DNA of 64,000 nucleotides from Vibrio penaeicida (GCF_030689305.1 NZ_JAUYVM010000008.1:1-64000), one strand, 5' to 3'; numbered from the stretch's first letter, positions 34,167-43,145 are shown. The notes: generated by a model from the letters alone, not told the origin. Program-made: numbers and translations.

Positions 34167-34889
34167 CTACCAAGGAATAACCGAGCCATCGTAAGCCAGC
34201 AGTTGCCCACTTTGCGATGGTTCGGCACTTTCAATGACGGCAATCAGATCGCGTGCAACTCGCTCTGGAGTAAACAACTTACCTTCAGGAACATTACGCT
34301 GAAAAGGCTCAGAGAGATGAGTGTCGGTAGTACCCGGATGCAAAGCGAGTACGGTTGCTTTGGGAAGTGTGCGACTCCACTCAATACTCATTGTTTTAAT
34401 GATCATGTTCAGCGCCGCTTTGGATGCTCGGTAGCTATACCAACCACCTAAACGGTTATCGCTGATACTGCCGACTTTAGCTGAAATCGCGGTAAACATA
34501 GGGTGGTGACTTTTTCTGAGTAAGGGAAAGGTGTACTTGGCTAGCAAAAGCGAAGGCAGGGCATTAGAATTCATCGCTTCTATAAAATACGCACTGTCTA
34601 TTTGCTGAATATTCTTTTCTGGTGAATGGTCGTGTGAATGCAAAAAGCCAGCAGCGTTGATGACCCAATCTAATGATTGAATTCGACCTAGGGCATTTTT
34701 TACGGAATCGTCGCTAGCAGCATCCATTTGTATCCAACGTAAATTCGGATCAGATAATTCTGGCAGCTTGCGTCGATACGTCGCGAAAACGCCATCTTCG
34801 AGGTATTCTTTTAGCAAGTGTTTCACCATTGCCAGACCAATACCTCCGTTTCCTGCCACCACCAATCTATTCAAGTTAGAGCTCCTCAA
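34167..34889 (-). CDS. Short-chain dehydrogenase/reductase
   Basis: A 240-residue classical SDR. Cofactor motif VVAGNGGIGLAMVKHLL at the N-terminus (an unusual GNGGIG version of TGxxxGxG), VINAAGFLH for the NAG motif, and the catalytic YSYRASKAALNM (Tyr-x3-Lys). Resembles C-factor/CsgA-type SDRs. Its start overlaps the end of the photolyase-like gene by 14 bases, so the two are co-transcribed. A diverged copy of its last 66 bases lies at 30434-30500. Confidence 0.88.
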   Translation of the reverse strand: MRSSNLNRLVVAGNGGIGLAMVKHLLKEYLEDGVFATYRRKLPELSDPNLRWIQMDAASDDSVKNALGRIQSLDWVINAAGFLHSHDHSPEKNIQQIDSAYFIEAMNSNALPSLLLAKYTFPLLRKSHHPMFTAISAKVGSISDNRLGGWYSYRASKAALNMIIKTMSIEWSRTLPKATVLALHPGTTDTHLSEPFQRNVPEGKLFTPERVARDLIAVIESAEPSQSGQLLAYDGSVIPW

Positions 34890-36426
34890 TACGTTGTAAA
34901 TTCATATCCGCGGTCTTTAAGATCGCCTCTTGCACTTCTAAATTCATGTTGTCCCAGCTTCTGTAGATCATTCCGATACGTGGATTCTTACTAAGCAATT
35001 CTCGGTGTTGGTTCATGAATCGCCAGTAAAACCCATTAAACGGACAGGCTGTATCACCGCTTCGCTGCTTAACGTCGTAGTGGCACCCTTTGCAGTAATC
35101 ACTCATTTTATTGATGTAAGAGCCGCTGGCTGCATAAGGTTTGGTCGCAACCATTCCACCATCGGCAAACAGTGCCATCCCGCGAGTATTCGGCATTTCG
35201 ACCCATTCAATCGCATCTACGTAGATACCCAAGTACCAAGCATCGACTTCATCAGGGTGACACCCTGTTACCAACGAGAAATTCCCCGTGATCATCAAAC
35301 GTTGAATGTGATGGGCATAGGCGTAATCTAACGACTGATTAATCGCTTGTTTCATGCAGTGCATACGAGTTTCGCCCGTCCAAAAGTAACGAGGAAGCGG
35401 GCGCGTGGCATTCAAATGATTCTTCTGTGCGTATTCCGGCATGTTTGCCCAATAAACCCCACGAATGTATTCTCTCCAACCGATTATTTGACGTACGAAT
35501 CCTTCGATTTGATCAAGTGATACCATGCTATTGGGTTGCTCATAGCAAGTGAGTGCAGCATCTACGACTTCCATTGGCGACAATATTTTTGCATTGAGCG
35601 CAAAAGACAGGCGGCTGTGATACAGACTCCATTTGGCTTTATGTTGCTTGGTCATCGCATCTTGAAAAGTGCCAAAAAGGGGTAAGCAAACCTGGCAAAA
35701 ATGCGCCAACAAGTTCAGTGCTTGAGAACGATTTACCGGCCAGAGCAGGGAGCCATCGATATGCCCGATGGTTTTTACTTCGTGCCTTTCCAAACGCTGT
35801 AAGATGCCATCAACATCATTAGCGAACATAAGCGGCTCGGGAAGCTGTTCAATATCAGCGAGTTTGAGCTTCTTGCGATTATTAGCGTCGTAGTTCCACT
35901 TACCTCCAATTGGCTTATCGTTCGCATCCAGCAAAATGCCATATTGCTTACGCATACGCCGATAAAAGTGCTCCATTAATACATGCTTCCCTTTAGGAAA
36001 CTGGGCAGGAATGAGCTCCGCATTCAACATGAAATGTTCTGTGTCTGCATTTCGAATTTCTACTCCCTCAATGCGTAAAGATTCTAATTGCTGAGCTAAG
36101 CGAAATTCATCTGGATTTTGGTATTCAAGATATGCAGCCCCAGTTTGTCGACACAACTGGGTCAGAAGTTCAGAGAGGTCTTTGTAGGCTTGTGTGTCAT
36201 CCAACGTCATATACTTAACTTGATGACCCGAATCTAACAACCAACAAGAGAAGGCTTCCATTGCAGAGAAGAAAGCGCATACCTTTTGTATGTGGTGCTG
36301 CGCGTAATCCGTTTCTTGTTTTAGCTCCGCTACCAGATAAAGCGTCGATTCGTCCACTTGGCGAAACCAAGAATGCTGATAGTTCAGTTGATCGCCCAAA
36401 ATTAAGCGGATTCTTTTTGTTTTCAT
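34876..36426 (-). CDS. Iron-sulfur bacterial cryptochrome/photolyase (PhrB-like)
   Basis: A 516-residue member of the FeS-BCP (deoxyribodipyrimidine photolyase-related) family, which repairs (6-4) photoproducts or acts as light sensor. The N-terminal LILGDQLNYQHSWF is typical, and the four-cysteine cluster region is visible near the C-terminus (YCKGCHYDVKQ and TACPFNGFYW, plus an earlier Cys). Tryptophan-rich FAD-binding helices (GWREYIRGVYW, ITGNFSLVTGCHPDEVD) are conserved. Length fits. It is followed by an overlapping SDR gene, and 36427-36582 upstream holds a short tandem repeat. Confidence 0.92.
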   Translation of the reverse strand: MKTKRIRLILGDQLNYQHSWFRQVDESTLYLVAELKQETDYAQHHIQKVCAFFSAMEAFSCWLLDSGHQVKYMTLDDTQAYKDLSELLTQLCRQTGAAYLEYQNPDEFRLAQQLESLRIEGVEIRNADTEHFMLNAELIPAQFPKGKHVLMEHFYRRMRKQYGILLDANDKPIGGKWNYDANNRKKLKLADIEQLPEPLMFANDVDGILQRLERHEVKTIGHIDGSLLWPVNRSQALNLLAHFCQVCLPLFGTFQDAMTKQHKAKWSLYHSRLSFALNAKILSPMEVVDAALTCYEQPNSMVSLDQIEGFVRQIIGWREYIRGVYWANMPEYAQKNHLNATRPLPRYFWTGETRMHCMKQAINQSLDYAYAHHIQRLMITGNFSLVTGCHPDEVDAWYLGIYVDAIEWVEMPNTRGMALFADGGMVATKPYAASGSYINKMSDYCKGCHYDVKQRSGDTACPFNGFYWRFMNQHRELLSKNPRIGMIYRSWDNMNLEVQEAILKTADMNLQRIEEL

Positions 36427-36530
36427 AAAACCTCAAAAGTCGGTGCTTTGATTTCACCCTCCTTTCTTACGTCCTACGAATTCAACCGATCACCCATTTT
36501 TTCTATCTACTAATCATCCGCTTTTCTATT

Positions 36531-36590
36531 CTCACTTAAAGCACTTTTCCACTCTCACTAAAAGCGCTTTTCCACGCTCACTAAAAAGGC
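36531..36590. repeat. 23-bp tandem repeat
   Basis: CTCACTNAAAGCRCTTTTCCACK repeated twice in full and a third time in part, running into the terminator at 36583. Confidence 0.75.
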
Positions 36591-36603
36591 AGCCGAAGCT
36601 GCC
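36583..36603 (-). terminator. Terminator after the periplasmic protein gene
   Basis: On the minus strand GGCAGC-TTCG-GCTGCC followed by TTTTT: a short stem with a stable UUCG loop, 36 bases after the stop of the gene at 36639. Confidence 0.88.
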
Positions 36604-36638
36604 CTATCTCTGGGCTTATAAAAGCGAGGAATACACGA

Positions 36639-37319
36639 TCACTTTCCGAGTAGTGCGTCCAAATTGACTTTGTTACCCAAGGGCTGAACCCGAATATCGG
36701 CATAGTCCATACGAATAGCTTCAAATTGTTTTGCTAATTCGCGGACATGAGCTTCATCTTTGGCGATAAAGGCAACATGGTAAACGGGTCTTGTTACGCC
36801 GTCACTTACCTGTTGAGTATTCAAATATGCAGAGGTCAAAAAGCCCGCTTGATTTAAGCTAACCACACGCTGCAGATCAATCCCCAGTACTCGGTCTATT
36901 TCTATTGGATCAACGCCATCTTTCCAAGTCATGGTAATACCATAGTTGTACACCATAGGCGTTTTATCTAGCCACTTTTGCCCCAATGCTTGTATCGCGG
37001 CAATCTTCACTAGATCTTGTTTGTACAAAGGCAGATCTTTAAGTGTCGCTCTTACTTGCTGCTCATTGTCTCCACTGATCACAAAGCGAATCAAGCGAGT
37101 GGGCTTTCCGTCCAATTCGCTATCATAAATGTACATATCTTTGACATCACCCTTCTCAATCAATTGTCCGAATGCAGCCTTTTGCTCAGGCATCGCTTTC
37201 AGTACTTTGGAGTGGTCTTTCGTGTTCCATGCCAATTCAACACCAAAATCAACCGCATTGACCGACATTGTGAACAACATAGCGCCTACCAGAAAAACAG
37301 CTTTAGAAAATTTATTCAT
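36639..37319 (-). CDS. Hypothetical periplasmic protein
   Basis: A 226-residue protein with a clear signal peptide (MNKFSKAVFLVGAMLFTMSVNA). I do not recognise a named family. The mature part looks like two similar alpha-beta halves (about 23-115 and 125-215), each with segments such as ELAWNTKDHSKVLKAMPEQK and TMTWKDGVDPIEIDRVLG followed by RLIRFVISGDNEQQVRATL and VYHVAFIAKDEAHVRELAKQ. This suggests a duplicated ferredoxin-like (YciI or muconolactone isomerase-like) fold. It lies downstream of the cytochrome c' gene in the same direction and may be co-transcribed with it. Function unknown. Confidence 0.7.
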   Translation of the reverse strand: MNKFSKAVFLVGAMLFTMSVNAVDFGVELAWNTKDHSKVLKAMPEQKAAFGQLIEKGDVKDMYIYDSELDGKPTRLIRFVISGDNEQQVRATLKDLPLYKQDLVKIAAIQALGQKWLDKTPMVYNYGITMTWKDGVDPIEIDRVLGIDLQRVVSLNQAGFLTSAYLNTQQVSDGVTRPVYHVAFIAKDEAHVRELAKQFEAIRMDYADIRVQPLGNKVNLDALLGK

Positions 37320-37415
37320 GGTTTACCTCAATTTATAATGATTTTCGATATCTTCGCTGGATACAGAGTTTGCGAAGAGACCGAGTGTTTGCCTTTCAGC
37401 AAATATATTTTGTGC

Positions 37416-37865
37416 CTACCAACGCGATCGATAGCTTCGGTGACAAGAGCGACACGTCTTTTCTGCCTGCTTTAACCCTTGTTCCGCTAACGATAAATCC
37501 TGCTCTTTACTCCCTTGCTGAAAAGAGACATACCCGTTGTGAAGTTCAACCAACAGGGCATCAAACTTTTCAGGCTTACTCCAAACTAATGCTTTTGCCT
37601 TACTCCCACTCTCGCTTCCGTGTGGAAACGCATTGAACAATAAGCCGCTGTTTTCAACCAGAACATCACTCGCTTTAAGTGCCGCGTTCCAATCTATTTC
37701 AGACTTCCCGATCAATTCGACGGCTTCATCGGTCTTGGTTTCAATAATCGAAAATGCTTCTTGTCTCGATTCAATGACATCGTCGTGCTTTGCCAATACA
37801 CAGGCTGGCATAAACAACGCCATGTATGTCACTAGCTTGGTAAACCTTTTGTTAGACGCTCTCAT
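37416..37865 (-). CDS. Cytochrome c', periplasmic
   Basis: A 149-residue protein with a signal peptide (ending PACVLA) and a single haem site CRSCH at the extreme C-terminus (about 138-142). Four-helix-bundle composition in between is the pattern of cytochrome c', a high-spin haem protein that binds NO. It is divergent from a cytochrome b561-type gene with which it may form an electron-transfer or NO-handling pair. A MarR-type operator lies in the shared promoter region. Confidence 0.85.
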   Translation of the reverse strand: MRASNKRFTKLVTYMALFMPACVLAKHDDVIESRQEAFSIIETKTDEAVELIGKSEIDWNAALKASDVLVENSGLLFNAFPHGSESGSKAKALVWSKPEKFDALLVELHNGYVSFQQGSKEQDLSLAEQGLKQAEKTCRSCHRSYRSRW

Positions 37866-37948
37866 CTTTTGGACACCTATAAGTTCGATTGACGCCGTTA
37901 TGTGCGCCTTTTTGTTACGACCAAAATAATTTACAACACAACAGTTGC

Positions 37949-37967
37949 ATTTGCAATAATTGCAAAT
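37949..37967. promoter_or_regulatory. MarR/SlyA-type operator
   Basis: Inverted repeat ATTTGCAAT-A-ATTGCAAAT, 9-bp perfect arms, between divergent cytochrome genes and near-identical in form to TTGCAATNNNATTGCAA sites of MarR/SlyA regulators. The MarR gene lies at 38639. Confidence 0.75.
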
Positions 37968-38005
37968 TACATTATTGGAAAGGCAATCAACTAAAAGGCG
38001 ACATT

Positions 38006-38629
38006 ATGAAAATTTGGGATTTACCAACTCGTATTTACCACTGGCTACAAGCCGTATTATTTATTGCACTGTTAGGATCAGGTTTTTCAGGTAATGGACC
38101 ACACATCCAAATAGGACTTGTACTTTTCACCTTGTTGATATGGCGGATATGCTGGGGGTTAGTGGGGAGCACAACCAGCCGTTTTCAGCAATTTTTGGCA
38201 TCACCCTGTGCCGTCGTTCGGTACGTTAAGACCCGAAAATCAAACCAAATTGGGCACAACCCAGCAGGGGGGTGGATGGCGTTCTTGATGATATTCGCGT
38301 TGTTATTTCAATGCTTTTCTGGAATGGCAATCGCAGGGCAGTTTGATGGGTTAGCATTTGCAGAAAACGTCTTAACAGACGATGTATTTTTCGTTATTGA
38401 AAGCATGCATATGATCTGTGCTAGGCTCCTTCCCGCCCTCATTGCTTTGCATGTCGGAGCCATCGTTTTTTATAAATACAAAGGCATACCACTAACGTGG
38501 GCAATGGTGACAGGCATTCAAAAACACATAAACACTAACGTAACCGTCTATTTTGCTTCGAATATTCGTGCCTTAGTGGTGCTAGCAATGGCAATTTCCG
38601 TTACCATTGCAATAGTTGCACTTGCATAA
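38006..38629 (+). CDS. Cytochrome b561-family membrane protein
   Basis: About 207 residues. The start at ATG 38006 (after AAAGGCG) gives MKIWDLPTRIYHWLQAVLF, the standard N-terminus of prokaryotic cytochrome b561/b-type proteins. Four membrane helices are expected, with haem-ligand histidines in YHWLQ, MHMICARLLPALIALHVG and nearby. It would pass electrons from quinol to a periplasmic acceptor, plausibly the cytochrome c' encoded divergently. A MarR-family gene follows within ten bases. Confidence 0.87.
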   Translation: MKIWDLPTRIYHWLQAVLFIALLGSGFSGNGPHIQIGLVLFTLLIWRICWGLVGSTTSRFQQFLASPCAVVRYVKTRKSNQIGHNPAGGWMAFLMIFALLFQCFSGMAIAGQFDGLAFAENVLTDDVFFVIESMHMICARLLPALIALHVGAIVFYKYKGIPLTWAMVTGIQKHINTNVTVYFASNIRALVVLAMAISVTIAIVALA

Positions 38630-38638
38630 GAGATGACT

Positions 38639-39076
38639 ATGAGCGAAATATTTGAAAGAGAAAAAAGCTTTGGGTGGAAAGTGAACGTTGTCGCAGCGCA
38701 TGTCGCAAAACTACTAGAACAAGAGCTGGCTAACCACGATTTTCCAAAAAGTTTTTGGCCCACCATGATGTGCCTTTGGGAACAAGAAGGTATGACTCAG
38801 CGAGAGCTTTCGGATAAATCTCGTATCGAAAACTCTACGACCACCAGAACCCTCGATAAACTGGAAGAGCGTGGCTGGGTTGAAAGACAAGCCGACCCGA
38901 ATAGCCGCCGTTCTTACCGAATCTATCTAACAGAGGAAGGTCGAAAGCTAAAAGGGACGTTGCAGCCTTTGGCTAACCAAGTGAATCAAAATGCGTTATC
39001 TCACTTAGAAGAAAAGGAACAGCAAGAGTTACTTCGGCTACTTACAAAAGTCATGGACGGTGTCGCCGGAAAGTAA
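38639..39076 (+). CDS. MarR-family transcriptional regulator
   Basis: About 145 residues with a winged helix-turn-helix at about 45-105 (MTQRELSDKSRIENSTTTRT, LDKLEERGWVERQADPNSRR, the latter being the wing). Dimerisation helices at both ends. The start at the second ATG (38639) has AAGAG seven bases upstream; an in-frame ATG six bases earlier is possible. Likely represses its own operon and the cytochrome c' gene through the inverted repeat at 37949-37967. The inducer is unknown. Confidence 0.9.
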   Translation: MSEIFEREKSFGWKVNVVAAHVAKLLEQELANHDFPKSFWPTMMCLWEQEGMTQRELSDKSRIENSTTTRTLDKLEERGWVERQADPNSRRSYRIYLTEEGRKLKGTLQPLANQVNQNALSHLEEKEQQELLRLLTKVMDGVAGK

Positions 39077-39235
39077 GCGGATTCGGCTAGAATATATTCA
39101 AGGTGCTAGGTTCAGCAGCTTCTTATCTATAGATTGAGTATTGCGGTAGGGTAACAGGCAAATTTCTGTTAGAGTCCTGCCTTTCTGAACTAGACCCAAC
39201 CTGCTTCGGTAAGCGTAAGAATTTAGGAACTTGCT

Positions 39236-39649
39236 ATGATGACAGATGAAGAAAGAATTGAACTGCAACAAAACAACCCATTACATGGGCTTAAGCTAGA
39301 AACCTTGCTGCAAGAATTGGTCGATTTTTACGGTTGGGATATTCTTGATACCGCAATGCGATTCAACTGCTTTAATACCAAGCCATCGATAGCAAGCAGC
39401 GTTAAGTATTTGAAAAAGACCGATTGGGCGAGAGAGAAGATCGAAAACTTCTACCTTTACCGCTTCAAACGTATGCCACGAGCTTCCGCTGAAGAATATG
39501 ACTTGCCGCCCCGTGCTCGCACGTTTCCACATGGTCTTAAGCCGAAAGATCCAATGGTATTAACCGTTGATTCTATTTTAAAGTCACAAGCTAAAGCGGC
39601 TTCTGCTCACAAAGAGCGCTCCTCGAAAAATCGAAACTCCCGCCGCTAG
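39236..39649 (+). CDS. VF530 family (DUF2132) DNA-binding protein
   Basis: A 137-residue protein. Residues 12-80 match the VF530/DUF2132 family first studied structurally from Vibrio fischeri: [24 protein letters not shown]-like [19 protein letters not shown] and [16 protein letters not shown]. The domain is small, helical and binds DNA. The remaining tail is basic and disordered ([12 protein letters not shown]). AGGAA precedes the start. Monocistronic, with a terminator after it. Confidence 0.88.
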   Translation: MMTDEERIELQQNNPLHGLKLETLLQELVDFYGWDILDTAMRFNCFNTKPSIASSVKYLKKTDWAREKIENFYLYRFKRMPRASAEEYDLPPRARTFPHGLKPKDPMVLTVDSILKSQAKAASAHKERSSKNRNSRR

Positions 39650-39671
39650 GAATAACAAAGACTAAAGAATC

Positions 39672-39708
39672 AAAAAGCCAAACAGAGTTATTCTTGTTTG
39701 GCTTTTTT
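39672..39708. terminator. Bidirectional terminator
   Basis: AAAAAGCCAAACA pairs with TGTTTGGCTTTTT around an 11-base loop, between the VF530 gene (plus) and the thioesterase gene (minus). Confidence 0.92.
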
Positions 39709-39731
39709 GATCAGGTATTCCAGAGCTGAGG

Positions 39732-40190
39732 TTATTTATCCAGTGCGTTTCCTACCTGCTTTTCTAACGCTAAAATCGAAGCTCTTACACTCTCTGGAAT
39801 ATCGGTTTTAACATTGTCTTTAAAATCAAACATCACTCCTGTCGCGGTGCCGATTGTCGCGACTTTTCCCCACTTCTTACTGAACGCTTGGTATTCCATC
39901 GTAATACGATCATCTTGGATGTCGATAACTCGGCTGCCAATAAAAAGGGTGTCTGGATAGGTGATCGGCAATTTGTACCGACACTGTGTATCTCGTAACA
40001 CGGGACCTATGTGCGTTTTAGACATATCGACTAAAAGACCGATTTTATTGAAGTAATCGAGTCGAGCGGTTTCAAAATAGCGGAAATACACCACATTATT
40101 CACATGCTGAAGTGCATCCATTTCTCCCCAAGCAACTTGAATTTCAGTTACCACAGGAAAGTCTTTAAGCATTGAATCCATACTATCCAT
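39732..40190 (-). CDS. Acyl-CoA thioesterase, YbgC/FadM-like
   Basis: A 152-residue hotdog-fold thioesterase of the 4HBT class. The active-site segment VAWGEMDALQHVNNVVYFRY has the D-x2-x-H-VNN-x2-Y/F pattern with the catalytic aspartate. No signal peptide. Substrate is probably a short or medium acyl-CoA; nothing in the context narrows it. It shares direction with the RidA-like gene upstream, 78 bases away, but a joint transcript is uncertain. Confidence 0.88.
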   Translation of the reverse strand: MDSMDSMLKDFPVVTEIQVAWGEMDALQHVNNVVYFRYFETARLDYFNKIGLLVDMSKTHIGPVLRDTQCRYKLPITYPDTLFIGSRVIDIQDDRITMEYQAFSKKWGKVATIGTATGVMFDFKDNVKTDIPESVRASILALEKQVGNALDK

Positions 40191-40268
40191 CCTTGATTTA
40201 GAGTTTTTATACTAGTTCCTAAATTCTGATATGTAATACAAATGATTGAAAATTGTGAAATAAGTAAA

Positions 40269-40634
40269 TTAAAAAGCACTGGTCCGGATTGCGGTCACAG
40301 TGACTTCAATCAATACATCCCCTTCTAGCTCCACACCTAAGCACGCTCTTTGAGGCCAGTGATCGGGGTTGCTTCCCATCCAGTCGCACCAAACTTTGTC
40401 CATTGTAGGCTTATCGGACATGTTGGCGATGTAAACCTGAGCAGACAGGATTTTGGATTTGTCACTGTTCAATTCAATCAGGTTATTTTGGATGGTTTTC
40501 AACGTAAGTTCGGTTTGCCCAATAATATCGAGAGACGTATCCGACGACGTGGCTACCGTCCACACAAGATCTTTGTAAGCCGATGATTTGTTTCTTCCCT
40601 GGTAGATCCCGCGTTTCCTTTCAATCATGTTCAT
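40269..40634 (-). CDS. RidA/YjgF family protein
   Basis: A 121-residue member of the RidA superfamily (imine/enamine deaminases and relatives). TELTLKTIQNNLIELNSDKS and ILSAQVYIANM are family-typical. The catalytic arginine region reads PQRACLGVELEGDVLIEVTV, with the Arg expected in the R-x-C-x-x-V-x-L context. It belongs to a group more diverged than canonical RidA, so deaminase activity is only probable. Two possible ATG starts lie six bases apart; the second has better spacing from AAAGGG. Confidence 0.85.
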   Translation of the reverse strand: MNMIERKRGIYQGRNKSSAYKDLVWTVATSSDTSLDIIGQTELTLKTIQNNLIELNSDKSKILSAQVYIANMSDKPTMDKVWCDWMGSNPDHWPQRACLGVELEGDVLIEVTVTAIRTSAF

Positions 40635-41058
40635 TGCCCTTTCTCATTTCTGAAGCACGCATTATTCCTTTTTCTCGTCAATATTGCTGCAAAAAGTCGA
40701 AGTTGAATGCATTTGAAAAAACACATCCAAAGACGATCAAGCAAATACCTCGACAACCATTTGATATAAAACAAATTTTATTAACATTGCTGTCAATTAT
40801 GATTTATGCCGTTCTAGAGCTTGTTAAATATCGCTTCCATCCTTTACTACATTTAACTTACGGATGTTTTAAAAGACATCATGAGCCTTTCATTATGAAA
40901 GGATGACATAAAGCTAACCCGTCTCTAACACAAATGTTTGAAATAAGGACTAATCCTAATTCAACATCAAAACTCTGCTTATTTCTCTAATAATATAGAG
41001 CTCAATAAGCAAGGTGGAAATTTGGCAAAACCACAAATATGAGAATTAGAAAAGCGAT
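40635..41058. promoter_or_regulatory. Intergenic region with inverted repeat
   Basis: AT-rich and without a credible gene. At 40886-40902 CCTTTCAT-T-ATGAAAGG is a perfect inverted repeat, 157 bases before the acyltransferase start, and could be an operator. Confidence 0.45.
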
Positions 41059-42990
41059 ATGAAATTTAGAAAAGACATAAATGGCCTTAGGGCTTTAGCC
41101 GTAATCGCAGTGGTGTTATTCCACTTTAACCCGAGTTGGGTACCTGGGGGGTTTGCTGGGGTTGATGTATTTTTCGTCATCTCTGGTTTCTTAATGACCA
41201 GTATCATCTTTAAGGGGTTAGCTTCTGGCGACTTTTCCATACTTCGATTTTATTTCGCCCGCGCTAACCGCATTATCCCTGCCTTAGCGGTGATGTGCCT
41301 TTTCCTACTTATCCTTGGGTGGTTTTACTTAACACCAGTCGACTATAAAGACCTCAGTAAACACACAATAGGAAGCATCGGGTTCTTCTCAAATTTGGTG
41401 TACTGGAAAGAATCGGGTTACTTCGACGCCGCCTCTCACGAGAAATGGCTACTTCATACTTGGTCACTGTCCGTTGAGTGGCAGTTTTACATTATCTACC
41501 CTGTTATTTTAGTCGCGCTCAAAAAGACCTTATCACTAGAAACATTAAAGAAAGCCGTATTAGCGGCTACTGTGATTGGCTTTTTAGGCAGTGTTCTTAT
41601 GACTTATCGCTGGCCAGATGCGTCTTACTACATGTTGCAAACTCGTGCTTGGGAAATGCTTCTTGGCGGCGTTGCATTCTTGTACCCACTCTCTTTGAGT
41701 TCAAAACACAAGGCAATTACCGAATATACCGGTCTGGTGCTCATACTGGCGTCGTATTTTCTGATGTCCGAGCATTCTTTATGGCCTGGGTATTTGGCGC
41801 TATTTCCTGTTCTTGGTGCGTATCTCATTATCGCCGCGCAACGAGATAACAGTGCGATAACACACAACGTATTCATGCAAAAAATCGGGCTTTGGTCTTA
41901 CTCCATCTACTTATGGCATTGGCCGTTAGTGGTAGCAGGGGTTTACTTTGAATTACCTTATTGGATGTGGATCGGCATTCCAGTTTCCGTGCTATTAGGA
42001 TTTGTTAGCCACGCGCTGATTGAATCAAAACGTCGAGCCATTCCAGCATTTAGCGTTCGCCCATTGCTCACCTATCAGCCACTTTGGTTTGTAGCCATTG
42101 TAGGCATCATAGGCTCCGGTATCTTTATTACCAAAGGGGCTGAGTTCCACTATGATCCAAGCGTGCTGGTTGCCAGTAACGAAGCGAACAACAAAAACCC
42201 AAGAAGAGACGAATGTTTAGTTCGAAACAATCGAGATGAGTTTTGCCAGTATGGTGAAGGAAAAGTAGGCGCCATTGTGTTGGGTGACAGCCATGCCGCC
42301 AGTATTGTGCGAAGTGTCGAAAAGGTGTTGGATGGCGAAAGCTTAGCCGATTGGACGATGATGGGTTGCCGAACCATCAAGGGGATCTATAACACCAGAA
42401 ACCACGGTATCCCTGATCATTCCTGCGGCGATTTTATCGAAGGTAAGCTTGCTAAACTTCCTCAATACCCTAACGTACCGGTGGTGATTCTTAATCGTTA
42501 CGCCACATTGCTACAAGGCCCAAATGAACCTGAACTGGCTCATCGAAAAGATAAGGTAGAAGAGTTTTTCGAAGGTGAAAAGATCATTGATAAGCGGGGC
42601 GAGGCTTATTCAACACAGGCGCTCGGCAAGATGTTCGACACAATATGCGCGATTTCTGAATCGAATCCAGTATACCTATTGGAACCCATCCCTGAGTTAA
42701 AACGCAATGTCCCAAAAACCATGGCAAAAGAGTTACTCTGGGGGAATACCGAATTTAGGGTATCCATTTCAAGAAGCGAATACGACGAGAGAAACCAAGC
42801 CGTATTTCAAATGTTAAATACACTACAAGATCAGTGTAATGTGCAGATTTTGCAAGCATCCCAATACTTCTGTGATGACCAATCTTGCTATGGCGACATC
42901 GATGGTCGTCCAGCTTACTTCGATGATGATCATCTTAGCGAATACGGCAGCATCGCGCTTTTATCTGAATTTCGTAAAATTGTTAACTAA
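41059..42990 (+). CDS. Acyltransferase 3 / SGNH fusion protein (OafA/YrhL type)
   Basis: A 643-residue O-acetyltransferase. Residues 1 to about 355 form the ten-helix acyltransferase-3 domain beginning FRKDINGLRALAVIAVVLFH, with GVDVFFVISGFLMT and the SVEWQFYIIYP motif. Residues about 380-643 form a periplasmic SGNH hydrolase-like domain with GDSHAAS (around 410) and DDDHLSEYG (around 622), the catalytic Ser and Asp-x-x-His. Such proteins acetylate O-antigen or other surface polysaccharides. It stands alone, not in an obvious polysaccharide locus. Confidence 0.92.
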   Translation: MKFRKDINGLRALAVIAVVLFHFNPSWVPGGFAGVDVFFVISGFLMTSIIFKGLASGDFSILRFYFARANRIIPALAVMCLFLLILGWFYLTPVDYKDLSKHTIGSIGFFSNLVYWKESGYFDAASHEKWLLHTWSLSVEWQFYIIYPVILVALKKTLSLETLKKAVLAATVIGFLGSVLMTYRWPDASYYMLQTRAWEMLLGGVAFLYPLSLSSKHKAITEYTGLVLILASYFLMSEHSLWPGYLALFPVLGAYLIIAAQRDNSAITHNVFMQKIGLWSYSIYLWHWPLVVAGVYFELPYWMWIGIPVSVLLGFVSHALIESKRRAIPAFSVRPLLTYQPLWFVAIVGIIGSGIFITKGAEFHYDPSVLVASNEANNKNPRRDECLVRNNRDEFCQYGEGKVGAIVLGDSHAASIVRSVEKVLDGESLADWTMMGCRTIKGIYNTRNHGIPDHSCGDFIEGKLAKLPQYPNVPVVILNRYATLLQGPNEPELAHRKDKVEEFFEGEKIIDKRGEAYSTQALGKMFDTICAISESNPVYLLEPIPELKRNVPKTMAKELLWGNTEFRVSISRSEYDERNQAVFQMLNTLQDQCNVQILQASQYFCDDQSCYGDIDGRPAYFDDDHLSEYGSIALLSEFRKIVN

Positions 42991-43040
42991 CGGCAGTTTT
43001 AGGTAAGTTGTTTTCAATATAAACCGCGCCTACTAGACAA

Positions 43041-43104
43041 TATACTCAAACCACCTCAAGGTGCAGGATTCAGAGCTCTAGCATCTTGAGGTGGTTTGAG
43101 TATA
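43041..43104. repeat. Long palindromic intergenic repeat (ATACYCAA family)
   Basis: A 20-bp perfect inverted repeat, arms starting TATACTCAAACCACCTCAAG and ending in its complement, around a 24-base loop containing GTGCAGGATTCAGAG. Related, less perfect or half copies lie at 28404, 39091, 47131-47160 and 59782-59837. It sits between convergent genes and can also act as a terminator. Confidence 0.85.
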
Positions 43105-43145
43105 GAAGGCGCGAGATACATTCACGAGTCACTCAAAACCTCTAT

